From Bacillus aerolatus (lineage in GTDB: Bacteria > Bacillota > Bacilli > Bacillales > Domibacillaceae): a DNA stretch of 64,000 nucleotides. The position numbers and the translations under genes are program-made. Of the stretch, positions 26,541-36,058 are shown one piece after another. Where the stretch lies: the NCBI RefSeq assembly GCF_009183655.1, contig NZ_WEIO01000009.1:124001-188000 (forward strand), given 5' to 3'. The number at the start of each line of letters is the position of its first letter. Positions within the stretch are counted from its first letter, which is position 1. The notes under the pieces are model-generated. The model did not search any database. It was not told where the DNA came from and saw only the letters and a program-made list of their open reading frames with translations.

Positions 26541-26635
26541 CAATAGCTGATGCAAGGAAAACAATCCTTGTGTTTTTTTATGGAAGCTGTCTATAATTGT
26601 TTATTGAAAATTCTAAACTATGAGGGGGTAGCAAA

Positions 26636-27544
26636 ATGCCGATTAATATACCGCAAGAATTGCCGGCACGGGAAATTCTAGAGAAAGAGAATATTTTCGT
26701 GATGGATGTGGGCCGGGCCCGCAGCCAGGATATCCGTCCTTTAAATATTTTAATTTTAAATTTAATGCCGGAAAAAGAAAAAACGGAAGCTCAGCTTTTG
26801 CGGCTGCTCGGCAATACGCCGCTTCAAGTGAATGTTTCTTTTTTACATACGGCCACTCATGAATCAAAAAACGTCAGCAAATCTCATTTAGAGCAATTTT
26901 ATACCACTTTTGAGGAAGTGAAAGAAAAACGGATCGATGGCATGATTATTACCGGCGCACCGATCGAGTTAATGGAATTTGAAGAAGTGAATTATTGGGA
27001 AGAGCTGACGGAAATTATGGACTGGGCAAAAACAAATGTCACTTCACTGTTGCACATTTGCTGGGGAGCCCAGGCAGCTCTTTATCATCATTTCGACATT
27101 GGAAAATTCAAATTGCCGAAAAAATGTTCCGGCATTTACAGCCATACGGTGAATGAGCCGACTGTTAAGTTGCTGCGTGGGTTCGATGATATGTTTTATG
27201 CGCCTCATTCCCGCTATACAGATGTGGAAAAAGCAAAAATTGAAGCTCATGAAGACTTGTTACTGCTTGCTTCCTCTGATGAGGCGGGTGCGTTTATTAT
27301 CATGTCAAAAGACGAACGTCATGTGATGATTACTGGGCATTTAGAGTATGAGGCGCATACGCTGGCAGAAGAATATGCTCGCGATTTAGCGAAAAGTCTC
27401 GACATCGATATGCCAAAAAATTATTTCCCGGACAATAATCCGACAAAGAAACCTGTCAACAAATGGCGTTCGCACGCACATTTACTGTTTTCAAATTGGT
27501 TGAACTATTACGTCTATCAAGAAACACCATTCGAATGGGACTAA
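26636..27544 (+). CDS. metA: Homoserine O-acetyltransferase, MetA family
   Basis: 302 residues. MetA activates homoserine for methionine synthesis. The acyl-enzyme Cys142 (HICWGAQ) and late HLEYEAHTL with its His and Glu are visible. Position 111, which decides the acyl donor, is Glu (TGAPIE), the residue found in acetyl-CoA-using MetA enzymes such as those of Bacillus, whereas Gly gives succinyl-CoA use. So acetyl transfer is predicted. ATG 26636 follows GAGGGGG, and TATAAT at 26592 is a likely -10 with TTGTGT 18 bp before it. No SAM riboswitch was recognised, unlike other methionine genes in this window. Confidence 0.93.
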   Translation: MPINIPQELPAREILEKENIFVMDVGRARSQDIRPLNILILNLMPEKEKTEAQLLRLLGNTPLQVNVSFLHTATHESKNVSKSHLEQFYTTFEEVKEKRIDGMIITGAPIELMEFEEVNYWEELTEIMDWAKTNVTSLLHICWGAQAALYHHFDIGKFKLPKKCSGIYSHTVNEPTVKLLRGFDDMFYAPHSRYTDVEKAKIEAHEDLLLLASSDEAGAFIIMSKDERHVMITGHLEYEAHTLAEEYARDLAKSLDIDMPKNYFPDNNPTKKPVNKWRSHAHLLFSNWLNYYVYQETPFEWD

Positions 27545-27551
27545 TGAGACG

Positions 27552-27586
27552 AGAAAAACCCGGGAAATTAATTTCCGGGTTTCTTC
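27552..27586. terminator. Terminator between metA and mtnU
   Basis: GAAAAACCCGGGAAAT / ATTTCCGGGTTTCTTC: usable from both convergent genes. Confidence 0.85.
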
Positions 27587-27590
27587 TTGT

Positions 27591-28376
27591 TTAACTGTAA
27601 AATTCTGTCCGGCGATCTTCGAAAATAGGGATGCGTTTTCTTATTTCCGGCACTTTGGCTAAGTCAATTTCGCCGATTAGCAGTTCTTCTTCTTCTCCGG
27701 CTTCGGCAATAATTTCTCCCCAAGGATCGATGATGATCGAATGGCCGGCAAATTTATTTTTCGGATCTTCGCCGCTGCGGTTACAGCCAACGACGTAGCT
27801 TTGGTTATCAATGGCTCTTCCAATCAGCAAGGTTCGCCAGTGATCCTTGCGTGCAAGCGGCCACTCGGCAGGGACAAACAAAACATTAGCTCCAGCCAGT
27901 ACGTGTTTGCGCAGCCATTCAGGGAAGCGGATATCATAACAGATGAATGCAGCCATCGTTTCATCTTCCAAAGCAAATAAGCCGTCTTCTTTGCCGGCTT
28001 TGAAGAATTTTTCTTCTTCCATTAATCGGAACAAATGAAGCTTACTGTATGTTTTAAGAAGCTCACCATTTTTGTTGATGACGGGCAGCGTATTTTCAAC
28101 GCCCTCTTTCGTCCGGTTTGCCACCGAGCCGCCGATGATATGCATTTGATGTTTTTTAGCTTGGTCAGCTAAAAAGGCAATAGCCTCCTTGGCCTCCTCA
28201 TCTGCAATTTCATCGAGGCGTGTTAAGTCATAACCTGTTGTCCATAATTCGGGAAGCACAGCTAGGTTGCAGCCTTCGTCTGCTGCTTTTTGCAGCCAAT
28301 TTTCTGCACGTCTGTAATTTTCTTGCGGACTCCCGAAAGCGATATCCATCTGGATGCAAGCAACTTTTAATTTCAT
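27591..28376 (-). CDS. mtnU: Nitrilase-family omega-amidase MtnU
   Basis: 261 residues from ATG 28376 (GGGG site; a GTG four codons earlier is less likely). The Glu-Lys-Cys triad of the carbon-nitrogen hydrolase family is in AVLPELWTTGYDL, LHLFRLMEEEKFF (with the Lys in KLHLFR) and FICYDIRFPEWLR (Cys). Similar to B. subtilis YkrU/MtnU, which removes the amide from alpha-ketoglutaramate-type products formed by the MtnE transamination. The divergent neighbour 97 bp away is mtnE, so the pair acts at the end of the methionine salvage pathway. Other mtn genes are not in this window. Confidence 0.88.
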   Translation of the reverse strand: MKLKVACIQMDIAFGSPQENYRRAENWLQKAADEGCNLAVLPELWTTGYDLTRLDEIADEEAKEAIAFLADQAKKHQMHIIGGSVANRTKEGVENTLPVINKNGELLKTYSKLHLFRLMEEEKFFKAGKEDGLFALEDETMAAFICYDIRFPEWLRKHVLAGANVLFVPAEWPLARKDHWRTLLIGRAIDNQSYVVGCNRSGEDPKNKFAGHSIIIDPWGEIIAEAGEEEELLIGEIDLAKVPEIRKRIPIFEDRRTEFYS

Positions 28377-28473
28377 TTTAATCCCCACATTCCTTTCTGA
28401 ACATTCTTACTTTACTTTCTCTACCTTTCGTTATACCATTATTAACTATAATTTGAAAGCGGGGGCTGTTTAC

Positions 28474-29664
28474 ATGAGAAGTTTTGAACCATCCAATCGG
28501 CTTCAGGCTCTGCCGGAGCAATTTTTCGCTAAACTCGGCCAGAAAGTGGCAGACGCTGCTAAAGAAGGCCGCGATATTATAAATTTAGGGCAAGGAAGTC
28601 CCGATCAGCCGGTGTTCGGCCATATAAAAGAAGCACTTAAAGCAGCTGCTGATGACCCGGCTAATGATAAATATCCGCCGTTTAAAGGATTTGCTTCAGC
28701 AAGAAGTGCATGTGCCGAGTTTTATCAAAGAGAATACGGCGTCAAACTTGATCCGGAAAAAGAAATCACGCTTTTGATCGGCGGCAAAGCAGGGCTTGTT
28801 GAACTGCCGCAATGTTTATTAAATCCAGGCGATATCGCTCTCGTCCCGGACCCGGGCTATCCTGATTACTGGTCAGGCATGGCGCTTGCCGGAGCAGAAA
28901 TGCATATGATGCCGCTTGTGGAGGAAAATAGATTTTTGCCGCGCTATGAAGACATACCTGCCGATGTATTAAAACGGGCTAAGCTGCTGTTCATCAATTA
29001 TCCGAATAATCCGACTGGAGCCATGGCGGATGAAGCGTTTTTTGAAGAAACGATTGAGTTTGCCAATAAACACGGCATTTGTGTCATACATGACTTTGCA
29101 TACGGAGCGATCGGCTTTGACGGCAAGAAACCGCTCAGCTACCTTGAAGTCAATGGAGCAAAAGAAACGGGCATCGAAATTTACACGATGTCAAAAACAT
29201 ATAATATGGCCGGCTGGAGAATCGGGTTTGCTGTCGGCAACCCGAGTGTCATTGCCGCACTGGACTTAATACAAGATCATTTGCACTGCAGTTTGTATGG
29301 CGGTATTCAAGAAGCAGCCACCGCTGCTTTCCTTGGACCGCAAGATGAAGTTATCAAGCAGGAAGCCATGTATGAAAAACGCCGAAACTTGCTTATCAGC
29401 GGTTTAAATGAAATTGGCTGGGAAGTGAAAGCGCCGGAAGGATCATTTTTTTCCTGGCTGAAGGTGCCGGACGGCTGCACTTCTGAAGAATTCAGCAACC
29501 TTTTGCTTGAGAAGGCAAATGTAGTTGTGGCTCCTGGTACTGGTTTTGGCGAGCATGGAGAAGGGTATGTCCGCGCTGGCTTGCTTGCTTCTGAAGAAAG
29601 AATGAAAGAAGCCATCAGCCGTATTGCCCGTCTGGACATTTTTAAAAAGCAGGTTGACAGCTAA
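28474..29664 (+). CDS. mtnE: Methionine-salvage aminotransferase MtnE
   Basis: 396 residues from ATG 28474 (nine bases after GGGGG; the longer frame from 28354 overlaps mtnU). PLP-dependent class I/II aminotransferase: LGQGSPDQPVF, NPNNPTG-like YPNNPTGAM, IHDFAYGAI and the PLP lysine in TMSKTYNMAGWRIGF. Close to B. subtilis YkrV/MtnE, which converts 4-methylthio-2-oxobutyrate to methionine, mainly with glutamine. It pairs with the divergent mtnU. A SAM riboswitch follows, but it belongs to the next gene. Confidence 0.88.
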   Translation: MRSFEPSNRLQALPEQFFAKLGQKVADAAKEGRDIINLGQGSPDQPVFGHIKEALKAAADDPANDKYPPFKGFASARSACAEFYQREYGVKLDPEKEITLLIGGKAGLVELPQCLLNPGDIALVPDPGYPDYWSGMALAGAEMHMMPLVEENRFLPRYEDIPADVLKRAKLLFINYPNNPTGAMADEAFFEETIEFANKHGICVIHDFAYGAIGFDGKKPLSYLEVNGAKETGIEIYTMSKTYNMAGWRIGFAVGNPSVIAALDLIQDHLHCSLYGGIQEAATAAFLGPQDEVIKQEAMYEKRRNLLISGLNEIGWEVKAPEGSFFSWLKVPDGCTSEEFSNLLLEKANVVVAPGTGFGEHGEGYVRAGLLASEERMKEAISRIARLDIFKKQVDS

Positions 29665-29731
29665 TCTTAAACGTGCCATAATGCAAATTAACTGAAAAAA
29701 CGCAATTTACCAATTGAATATAAACGAACAT

Positions 29732-29880
29732 CTTATCAAGAGCAGGCGGAGGGACAAGCCCGATGAAGCCCGGCAACCGACTCGTTAACGCGAGCACGGT
29801 GCTAATTCTTGCAGCGAAAGCTGACAGATAAGAAAGAGTGATTATAATTAAACCTCTTCTTATCGAAGAGGTTTTTTTTG
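29732..29880 (+). promoter_or_regulatory. SAM-I riboswitch (S box) with terminator
   Basis: P1 is closed by CTTATC (29732) and GATAAG (29827). In between are the S-box core elements AGAGCAGGCGGAGGGA, GATGAAGCCCGGCAACC and GGTGCTAATTC in order. The expression platform CCTCTTC-TTATC-GAAGAGG followed by eight T (29852-29880) is the terminator; its left arm CTCTTCTTATC can instead pair with GATAAGAAAGAG of P1, giving the antiterminator. Binding of SAM should stop transcription of the gene at 29911. Confidence 0.95.
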
Positions 29881-29910
29881 TTTGCCTGATTTAAAAGGGA
29901 GGAATGGGAC

Positions 29911-30462
29911 ATGGCCGTAACAGATCGTAAATTAATTGTTAAAGACGAAGTATTGGAATGGACAATTTCAACTGAAAGCTTTTTACAGACAGCCCGCGTT
30001 AAACAAGGGGAAAGAGTTTTCTGGATAGGTGAATTATCGTCTCCGCTAGCAGCAAGACTGACCGTTGAAAAAGCAAATATCACGGCTGTTTCTCCTTCTG
30101 TAAATGTAAAGAGTGCAGAAAAGAAACAATTTGACGGAGTCATTGCTCAGACCGGGATTCATTTCCTGGATGAAGGAGACGAATGGCTGAGAAAAAGCTT
30201 TGACTTGTTGAAGCCGGGGGGACGGCTCGTTGTTGATTTGGCTGAAGCTGGCACGCTGCAGCATGTAAAAGGAGTCACTTATGGAAAAAGTTTGCCCGAT
30301 TATTGGGACCTCTTGAGAGAGGCTGGGTTTGAAACGATTTTTGTTCAGCAAATAGCGGCACGTTCTTTAGTGGAAGTCATCGGGCAAGGGTGGACAGAGT
30401 TGGCAGAAACGACTGAATTCCCTGCCATTGTCAACCGCTTTATTGCGTTGAAAGGTTATTGA
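29911..30462 (+). CDS. Degenerate SAM-methyltransferase-like protein under SAM riboswitch control
   Basis: 183 residues, starting 11 bases after AGGGAGGAA. The fold pattern of a class I methyltransferase can be followed: VFWIGELSSPLAARL takes the place of motif I, FDGVIAQTGIHFLDE of motif IV, and LKPGGRLVVDLAE is a good post-motif. But motif I has lost its glycines (VLDxGxGxG expected), so SAM binding is doubtful, and the protein is short. The SAM-I riboswitch directly upstream nevertheless puts it in the methionine/SAM regulon. It may be a pseudo-enzyme, a sensor or a regulator in sulfur metabolism. Its end overlaps the convergent AAC(3)-like gene by 23 bp. Family not recognised. Confidence 0.8.
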   Translation: MAVTDRKLIVKDEVLEWTISTESFLQTARVKQGERVFWIGELSSPLAARLTVEKANITAVSPSVNVKSAEKKQFDGVIAQTGIHFLDEGDEWLRKSFDLLKPGGRLVVDLAEAGTLQHVKGVTYGKSLPDYWDLLREAGFETIFVQQIAARSLVEVIGQGWTELAETTEFPAIVNRFIALKGY

Positions 30463-31252
30463 AATAACGGGAAGTAAAGTCGACTAATGGGCGGATTTTA
30501 ATCAGCTTACAAGTTGATTGAGCAACTTTTCCGTTAATAACTTCGCCTTTTTTTTCAAAGGAGCTGCCAATCTCATTAAATAGTTCGGAACTTTCTTCAA
30601 GTTCCTGATACGTTTTCCATACTCGTTCGCCATTTTCCATCATAGCAGAGCCTTGTTTAAAGGAATTCCTGCCATCGTTTGAACGGAATTCGCCGAGATG
30701 CATCGCTGTGCACGTGCTGTAATCCGTACCGATGAATAATACATAGCCATCCAGCTCGTACAATCTGGCAAGAGGGGATTGCTCGCCGAAAGCAAAGTCC
30801 AGTGAATGATCAGTAATAATCAAATCAGCATGTTTCCCCCAAGCCGTAAAAGAACTAGAAGGGTGGGGGCTGCGCTTTACGTCAGGAAACGTCCGAAATG
30901 TTTCCGCTATTCGCCCCATTCCAAGTGTAGGTGTAATGTCCGGCAAATAAGCGGGCATCATATAGCGGATGCCGGGCCACCAGTCTTCCGGAACAGGCGG
31001 ATGCTGCCAATATTGCGGATCGGTATTATGAGTGGTCTGCGCTGGCATGACAATCGTTCCTTCATTCGTAACGGCTTCCATTAATGCTTGAACAACAGCG
31101 ATTTCTCCTCCGGCCACCCAGCCAAGGGAACGGAGAGAAGAGTGGACCATGGCGACCTCTCCACGTTTTAAACCGAGAGAGAGAAAGTCTTTTTTTAATG
31201 TTTCAGTTGTAATTAATGATTTTGTCCGTTGAATTAACTGTTTACTTGTCAT
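30440..31252 (-). CDS. AAC(3)-family N-acetyltransferase (YokD-like)
   Basis: 270 residues from ATG 31252 (GGGGTGA five bases upstream). Antibiotic acetyltransferase family: VHSSLRSLGWVAGG, GTIVMPAQTTHNTDP, TPTLGMGRIAETFR and RSPHPSSSFTAWG with the family's catalytic His region; LYELDGYVLFIGTDYSTCTAMHL follows. B. subtilis YokD belongs here. Members acetylate aminoglycosides at the 3-amino group, but chromosomal versions in Bacillus often have unknown natural substrates, so resistance should not be assumed. Single gene, divergent from pabB. Confidence 0.85.
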   Translation of the reverse strand: MTSKQLIQRTKSLITTETLKKDFLSLGLKRGEVAMVHSSLRSLGWVAGGEIAVVQALMEAVTNEGTIVMPAQTTHNTDPQYWQHPPVPEDWWPGIRYMMPAYLPDITPTLGMGRIAETFRTFPDVKRSPHPSSSFTAWGKHADLIITDHSLDFAFGEQSPLARLYELDGYVLFIGTDYSTCTAMHLGEFRSNDGRNSFKQGSAMMENGERVWKTYQELEESSELFNEIGSSFEKKGEVINGKVAQSTCKLIKIRPLVDFTSRYFNNLSTQ

Positions 31253-31408
31253 GGCGTTCACCCCGCTGAATTCATATCATTTCTTTTATTGTAAGGGAAA
31301 GGTATTTGGCGGTACAGAAGCCATTAAAAAAATGCTGTTCCGGTGCTTTTTTCTTTCCTCTTTGTCTAGTATGATAAAAAAGACTATGACGAAAAAGGGT
31401 GAAAGCAA

Positions 31409-32833
31409 GTGAGTGATCGACGCGTTTATTATCGAAGGATTCCTTACAACAATGATCAATTCTTTCTTCAATATAAATCTCTGGCTGAGCAAGAATCTCA
31501 TCATGTTTTTCTGGAAAGTGGAAGGGGCGGCCGTTACAGCATAGCAGGGCTGTCGCCTTTTGCTGTCGTTTGTTCAGATCAGGAAGGTATACAAATACAG
31601 ATGGACGGCGAAACAAAAGCACAGGCGGGCATTCCGCTTTCAGAATTCGAAAGCTGGATGAAAGCGTTTGAAGTGCCAAAACTGGAAGGTTTGCCTGATT
31701 TCCAGGGGGGAGCTGTCGGCTATATTAGCTATGACTACGCCCGCTATATTGAAAGGTTGCCAAACCTTGCAGAAGATGACCTCGGACTGCCGCTTCTTTA
31801 CTTCCTAGTTTTTCAGGAGTGGGCGGTGTTTGACCAGCAAACAGAAACGCTTTGGCTGCTTGCCATATCTGAAAATGATAAAGAAGGTGAAAGGCTGCTT
31901 GATGAAGCGGAAGAAAAATGGACAGCTTCGCTAATGAAAAAAGAGTCTGCAGCGATTGCGCCGGCAGATGATCAATTGATCGTCTCATTTTCGGAAGAAG
32001 CATTTAAAGAGGCTGTGGAACGAACAAAGCAATATATCGCTCAAGGAGATGTATTCCAAGTCAACTTGTCTGTCCGGCAATCTAAAAAACTTGGCGTTCC
32101 CGCAATAGCTGTGTACGAAGAGCTGCGGAAACTGAATCCGTCTCCTTATATGGCTTATATTCATACGCCCGAATTTCAAATTGTTTCAGGTTCTCCCGAG
32201 CTGCTCATTAAAAAAGCCGATAAAGAGTTGAGTACACGGCCGATTGCCGGCACCCGATCACGGGGAAAAGACGATGCCGAGGATTTACAGCTGGCGTCAG
32301 AGCTGATTGAAAATGAAAAAGAACGGGCTGAACACGTGATGCTCGTCGATCTTGAGCGCAATGATCTCGGACGGGTGAGCGCATACGGTTCTGTTGAAGT
32401 AGACGAATTTATGGTGATTGAAAAGTATTCACACGTCCAGCATATCGTGTCCAATGTTCGCGGCCTGCTTGCCGAAGGGAAGATGAATGCCGACGTAGTC
32501 GAAGCTGTATTTCCGGGCGGGACGATAACAGGCGCTCCAAAAGTGAGAACGATGGAAATTATTGAAGAACTCGAGCCGGTCAGACGGGAAATTTACACTG
32601 GCTCCATCGGCTGGCTCGGCTTTAACGGTGATTTAGAGCTCAATATCGTTATTCGTACAATGCTCGTTGAAAATGGTATGTGCCACGTTCAGGCGGGAGC
32701 GGGAGTTGTCATTGATTCCGATCCAAAAAGCGAATACAAAGAGTCACTGAAAAAAGCGGAAGCCGTTTGGAAAGCGAAAGAATTAGCAGAAAAAAGGCGG
32801 GCGGCTATTAAAACAGGAGGAGAGCCTCAATGA
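31409..32833 (+). CDS. pabB: Aminodeoxychorismate synthase component I
   Basis: 474 residues; GTG 31409 follows AAAGGGTGA. Chorismate-binding enzyme of the PabB/TrpE family: [68 protein letters not shown] and [15 protein letters not shown]. It aminates chorismate to 4-amino-4-deoxychorismate, the first step to p-aminobenzoate and folate. Placement before the amidotransferase and the lyase PabC shows it is PabB rather than TrpE. The stop overlaps the start of pabA by 4 bp (ATGA). Confidence 0.92.
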   Translation: MSDRRVYYRRIPYNNDQFFLQYKSLAEQESHHVFLESGRGGRYSIAGLSPFAVVCSDQEGIQIQMDGETKAQAGIPLSEFESWMKAFEVPKLEGLPDFQGGAVGYISYDYARYIERLPNLAEDDLGLPLLYFLVFQEWAVFDQQTETLWLLAISENDKEGERLLDEAEEKWTASLMKKESAAIAPADDQLIVSFSEEAFKEAVERTKQYIAQGDVFQVNLSVRQSKKLGVPAIAVYEELRKLNPSPYMAYIHTPEFQIVSGSPELLIKKADKELSTRPIAGTRSRGKDDAEDLQLASELIENEKERAEHVMLVDLERNDLGRVSAYGSVEVDEFMVIEKYSHVQHIVSNVRGLLAEGKMNADVVEAVFPGGTITGAPKVRTMEIIEELEPVRREIYTGSIGWLGFNGDLELNIVIRTMLVENGMCHVQAGAGVVIDSDPKSEYKESLKKAEAVWKAKELAEKRRAAIKTGGEPQ

Positions 32834-33417
32834 TTTTAATGATTGATAATTACGATTCTTTTACTTACAATCTCGTTCAGTACTTAGGTGAGCTCGGTGA
32901 AGAATTGATCGTTAAGAGAAATGATGAAATAACAATAGAAGAAATTGAAAAGCTGAATCCTGATTTTTTAATGATTTCGCCGGGGCCGTGTACACCGGAT
33001 GACGCGGGAATCAGCATGGAAGCGATTCGTGCATTTGCCGGCAAAATACCGATTTTTGGCGTTTGTCTCGGCCAGCAGTCGATTGCTCAAGTGTTTGGCG
33101 GCGATGTTGTTCAGGCAGATCGGCTCATGCACGGAAAAACATCGGACATGCTTCATGATGGGCGTACGATTTTCGAAGGGCTTCCGAATCCATTTCCCGC
33201 TACACGTTATCACTCTTTAATCGTAAAAAGAGACACACTGCCAGAGTGTTTTGAGGTTTCCGCATGGACAGAAGAAGGCGAAATCATGGCCATCCGCCAT
33301 AAAGAAATGCCGATTGAAGGGGTACAGTTTCATCCGGAGTCCATTATGACTTACGGCGGAAAAGATATGCTGAAAAGCTTTATCCGGCACTACCGGACGC
33401 TGCCAGCAGGTGTGTAA
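32830..33417 (+). CDS. pabA: Aminodeoxychorismate/anthranilate synthase glutaminase component
   Basis: 195 residues. Class I glutamine amidotransferase: [12 protein letters not shown], the nucleophile Cys in [14 protein letters not shown] near 79, and the His-Glu of [10 protein letters not shown] near 170. It supplies ammonia to PabB. In Bacillus the same subunit usually serves TrpE as well (TrpG), so it may act in tryptophan synthesis too. GGAGGAG precedes the ATG, inside the end of pabB. Confidence 0.93.
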   Translation: MILMIDNYDSFTYNLVQYLGELGEELIVKRNDEITIEEIEKLNPDFLMISPGPCTPDDAGISMEAIRAFAGKIPIFGVCLGQQSIAQVFGGDVVQADRLMHGKTSDMLHDGRTIFEGLPNPFPATRYHSLIVKRDTLPECFEVSAWTEEGEIMAIRHKEMPIEGVQFHPESIMTYGGKDMLKSFIRHYRTLPAGV

Positions 33418-33418
33418 C

Positions 33419-34291
33419 GTGTTTGTATATGTAAACGGCGAGATCGTGCCGAAAGAACAGGCGAAAATCTCCCCATTTGACCATGGCTTTCTGTACGGAA
33501 TTGGCGTGTTTGAAACGTTTCGGATATATAACGGCCATCCTTTTTTACTCGATGATCACTTGGACCGTTTAAACAGCAGCTTACGGGAATTGATGATTAT
33601 GAAAGAGTTGAAACGTGCCGAAACAATGGAGATGCTGCAACGTTTATCGACAGCAAATGGATGGGGTCACTCTTATATCCGTTTAAACGTTTCAGCGGGA
33701 AACGGGGAAATAGGTCTGCAAACCGAAGCTTACCATGAGCCGGCGGTTATTATCTTTCAAAAGCCGCTCGAGCCCCCAAGTGAATTGGCGGAAAAAAAAG
33801 GAGTGTGGCTCACAGTCCGGCGTAATACTCCTGAGCTAACCAAACGGCTCAAATCTCATCATTATTTAAATAACATTGCGGGCAAGAGGGAAGCAGGAAA
33901 CGACCCGTTAACAGAAGGTATCTTTTTAACAGAAACGGGAATGGTGGCAGAAGGGGTCGTTTCCAATGTTTTTTGGGTGAAAGGAAACACTCTCTATACA
34001 CCGGCTATCGAAACAGGAATATTAAATGGCATTACGAGACAATATGTAATCCATACCGGCAAAAAGCTTGGGATGAAAATAAAGGAAGGACTGTTTGCTC
34101 CTTCTGAATTAAAAGCAGCCGACGAAGCCTTTTTCACAAATTCCATTCAAGAGATTACAGCGATCAGCGAAATAGACAACCGTACATTTCCAGGCAGAAG
34201 GGGAAAGTGGACAAACGGGCTTTTTTCCCGCTACGAAAAAGACCGGGAACGTTTGTGGAGCAGAAGTGGTGAAACGACAGAGAAAAGATAA
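33419..34291 (+). CDS. pabC: Aminodeoxychorismate lyase
   Basis: 290 residues from GTG 33419 (AGGTGTG upstream), one base after the pabA stop; a GTG at 33410 is in frame but overlaps and would add three residues. Class IV PLP enzyme: FVYVNGEIVPKEQAKISPFDHGFLYG (split here for length: FDHGFLYGIGVFET), the PLP Lys in KSHHYLNN, and TETGMVAEGVVSNVF. It releases pyruvate from aminodeoxychorismate to give p-aminobenzoate. Completes pabBAC; folP and other folate genes that often follow are not here, a terminator comes instead. A branched-chain or D-amino-acid aminotransferase is the other family option, less likely in this operon. Confidence 0.9.
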   Translation: MFVYVNGEIVPKEQAKISPFDHGFLYGIGVFETFRIYNGHPFLLDDHLDRLNSSLRELMIMKELKRAETMEMLQRLSTANGWGHSYIRLNVSAGNGEIGLQTEAYHEPAVIIFQKPLEPPSELAEKKGVWLTVRRNTPELTKRLKSHHYLNNIAGKREAGNDPLTEGIFLTETGMVAEGVVSNVFWVKGNTLYTPAIETGILNGITRQYVIHTGKKLGMKIKEGLFAPSELKAADEAFFTNSIQEITAISEIDNRTFPGRRGKWTNGLFSRYEKDRERLWSRSGETTEKR

Positions 34292-34330
34292 GAAGGATGC
34301 CGCGGGCAGCGGCATCCTTCTTATCTTTTA
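34282..34330. terminator. Long bidirectional terminator after pabC
   Basis: AAAAGATAAGAAGGATGCCGC and its inverted copy surround GGGCA: a 21-bp perfect stem, with the left part overlapping the pabC stop. The minus-strand stress gene ends at 34338 on the other side. Confidence 0.9.
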
Positions 34331-34337
34331 ACTATTA

Positions 34338-35294
34338 TTAAAAACGATCGTGTCTGTCGATGTTATCTGTTAACTCGTCATCACGGCGGTGGTTAAGAAA
34401 AGAATCAGTGGAATCGCGGTTTTCTACTTCCAGATCACCCGTTCCTTCCACATGAGCTTCTTCACGTTTAACCGTGTCTCTCACTGTTTCTGTATCTTGA
34501 ACTTTTCGTTTGCCGACGATTAATTCTTCAGTAACAACTGGTCTTTTCGTTACTTCCACCCGCTCTTCAGTAATCGGAATGCGGATGCTGTCATCGTCTT
34601 CAATGATCGGAGACGTATCGAGTCCTGACGCGACTTCGTCCACCGCCCGGCGTTCAACATATACTTCATCGCGTTCCACATTTACATTGACTGTCCGTTC
34701 TTCTTCTACTACATCTTTTTCTACATGTACTTCACCTGTTTGTACCCGCTCTTTATCAACTTCGAGACGTTCTTCACGAAGGCGAAGGCGCTGTTCGTCA
34801 GTAAGGTCCGCATCTACATCAAGATGTGGTACTCTGTCAGCCCGAACACCATCGACATAGCCGTCAACTGTGTTTACATTCTGGCCCATGCCGAATGCAG
34901 TCGTTCCAAGATTAGGGTTTGTTTCATTTGTTAACGTGCGGTCACGGTAGTACTGATCGTAATCTTTGTCTACATACAGAAGAATTTTTCCTGCTTCAAT
35001 GTCATTATAATAACGGTCGGAATCCGCATCGTCTAATCCCATGTTACGCAATCCGCCTCGCACTTCATCTTCTCCAGAAAGAAACGCCATGAATTTATCC
35101 ATCCAAGAACCGCCTGCTGTTGTGGATTCAACTTCCGCTCCTGTACGGCCTCTTACCATGGAAATATTGTCTGCATCTTTCGCTACTGCGTAAATATCAG
35201 TTTCAGCGTAACCCTCTGCTTTTAATTCTTCAATTTTACGAATAACCTCTGTCTGATTATTAAAAACTCCGATAAATTTTTTATTATTATCCAT
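34338..35294 (-). CDS. ysnF: General stress protein with YflT and DUF2382 (YsnF/AvaK) domains
   Basis: 318 residues. An N-terminal YflT domain (KKFIGVFNNQTEVIRKIEELKAEGY, ending near SDRYYNDIEAGKILLYVD) is joined to a C-terminal DUF2382/AvaK domain (LRLREERLEVDKERVQTGEV, VNVNVERDEVYVERRAV, RIPITEERVEVTKRPVV). The latter is a beta-rich repeat dominated by alternating charged and valine residues. B. subtilis YsnF carries the same domain and is a sigma-B gene; the candidate sigma-B promoter at 35344-35368 agrees. The ATG follows AGGAGG. Function unknown. The neighbouring gene upstream shares the YflT domain. Confidence 0.85.
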   Translation of the reverse strand: MDNNKKFIGVFNNQTEVIRKIEELKAEGYAETDIYAVAKDADNISMVRGRTGAEVESTTAGGSWMDKFMAFLSGEDEVRGGLRNMGLDDADSDRYYNDIEAGKILLYVDKDYDQYYRDRTLTNETNPNLGTTAFGMGQNVNTVDGYVDGVRADRVPHLDVDADLTDEQRLRLREERLEVDKERVQTGEVHVEKDVVEEERTVNVNVERDEVYVERRAVDEVASGLDTSPIIEDDDSIRIPITEERVEVTKRPVVTEELIVGKRKVQDTETVRDTVKREEAHVEGTGDLEVENRDSTDSFLNHRRDDELTDNIDRHDRF

Positions 35295-35343
35295 TTAAAT
35301 AGCCTCCTAGTAGAATAATTTCTAAATTTGCTATGGTGTTTAA

Positions 35344-35368
35344 TTACCCGATATGATATAATTAAAAC
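35344..35368 (-). promoter_or_regulatory. Candidate sigma-B promoter of the ysnF-like gene
   Basis: Minus strand: GTTTTA (35368-35363), 13 bases, GGGTAA (35349-35344). It is 50 bp upstream of the start codon. Confidence 0.7.
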
Positions 35369-35383
35369 TTTTAATGAGAAAAA

Positions 35384-35908
35384 TTAAAAGAAATCCCGGT
35401 GGTATGGCTGCTGATTAGGCGGAATAAGTGAGTCATCTGTCAAATAAGGTTTTTCTGTCTGTTCCCGCTCTTGGATCCGCTGACGTCTTTCTGTTTCTGC
35501 TTTCGTTGGCAGAGGCGGGTTTGTCACTCCCTTATTTTCATTCGAGGCAGCCTGAGCAGCCGCTGTCTCGCGGTTGGCCTCATCGTGCTCATCAGCTACG
35601 AGCAAAATTAATTCATCGTCTACATCCTGATGGTAAGCTTCTGCATCCTTTTCCGATAAGCCAAAATCCAACAAATACTCCTTAATCGGTTTGTCTTTCG
35701 TAAAAATCGACTTTACTTTTTCCATAATCGTCGGCCCCGCAGAGGTGACTTCCGCTCCAGTGCGGTTTTGAAGCAGTAAGTTGAAGTCGGCATCTTTAGT
35801 CACGGCATACAGTTGATCCATGTTATAGCCTTCCACTTTTAGTTCTTCAATCCGGCGAATGGCGTCGAACTCAGTTTTACATAAACCAATGACTATTTTA
35901 TTGGCCAT
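35384..35908 (-). CDS. General stress protein with YflT domain
   Basis: 174 residues from ATG 35908, seven bases after GGGGAGG (an ATG 12 codons earlier lies upstream of that site). Residues 1-100 are a YflT domain (KIVIGLCKTEFDAIRRIEELKVEGY, ending in AEAYHQDVDDELILLVADEHDE), followed by a charged, proline-rich and probably disordered tail. It is a paralogue of the N-terminal part of the ysnF-like protein 90 bp downstream; both have their own sigma-B-like promoter. Function unknown. Confidence 0.8.
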   Translation of the reverse strand: MANKIVIGLCKTEFDAIRRIEELKVEGYNMDQLYAVTKDADFNLLLQNRTGAEVTSAGPTIMEKVKSIFTKDKPIKEYLLDFGLSEKDAEAYHQDVDDELILLVADEHDEANRETAAAQAASNENKGVTNPPLPTKAETERRQRIQEREQTEKPYLTDDSLIPPNQQPYHRDFF

Positions 35909-35951
35909 TTTCCATCCTCCCCAATTATCGTGCCGTGTCATCACTGTATAC

Positions 35952-35976
35952 TTACCCGTTACTAATTGTTAAAAAC
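35952..35976 (-). promoter_or_regulatory. Candidate sigma-B promoter of the YflT-domain gene
   Basis: Minus strand: GTTTTT (35976-35971), 13 bases, GGGTAA (35957-35952). The second box sits about 44 bp before the start codon. Confidence 0.65.
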
Positions 35977-36058
35977 CCGTAAAAAAAAGAGGAAGAAAAG
36001 GAAACTGCGTCCAATTTGTCGAAAGAAAATAAGGACTAGGCAGAAAGGGGAGAAAGAA

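Noticed and set aside
28377-28473. SAM riboswitch expected between mtnU and mtnE
   Set aside because: The gap is only 97 bp and contains no S-box elements; the S box downstream of mtnE belongs to the next gene.
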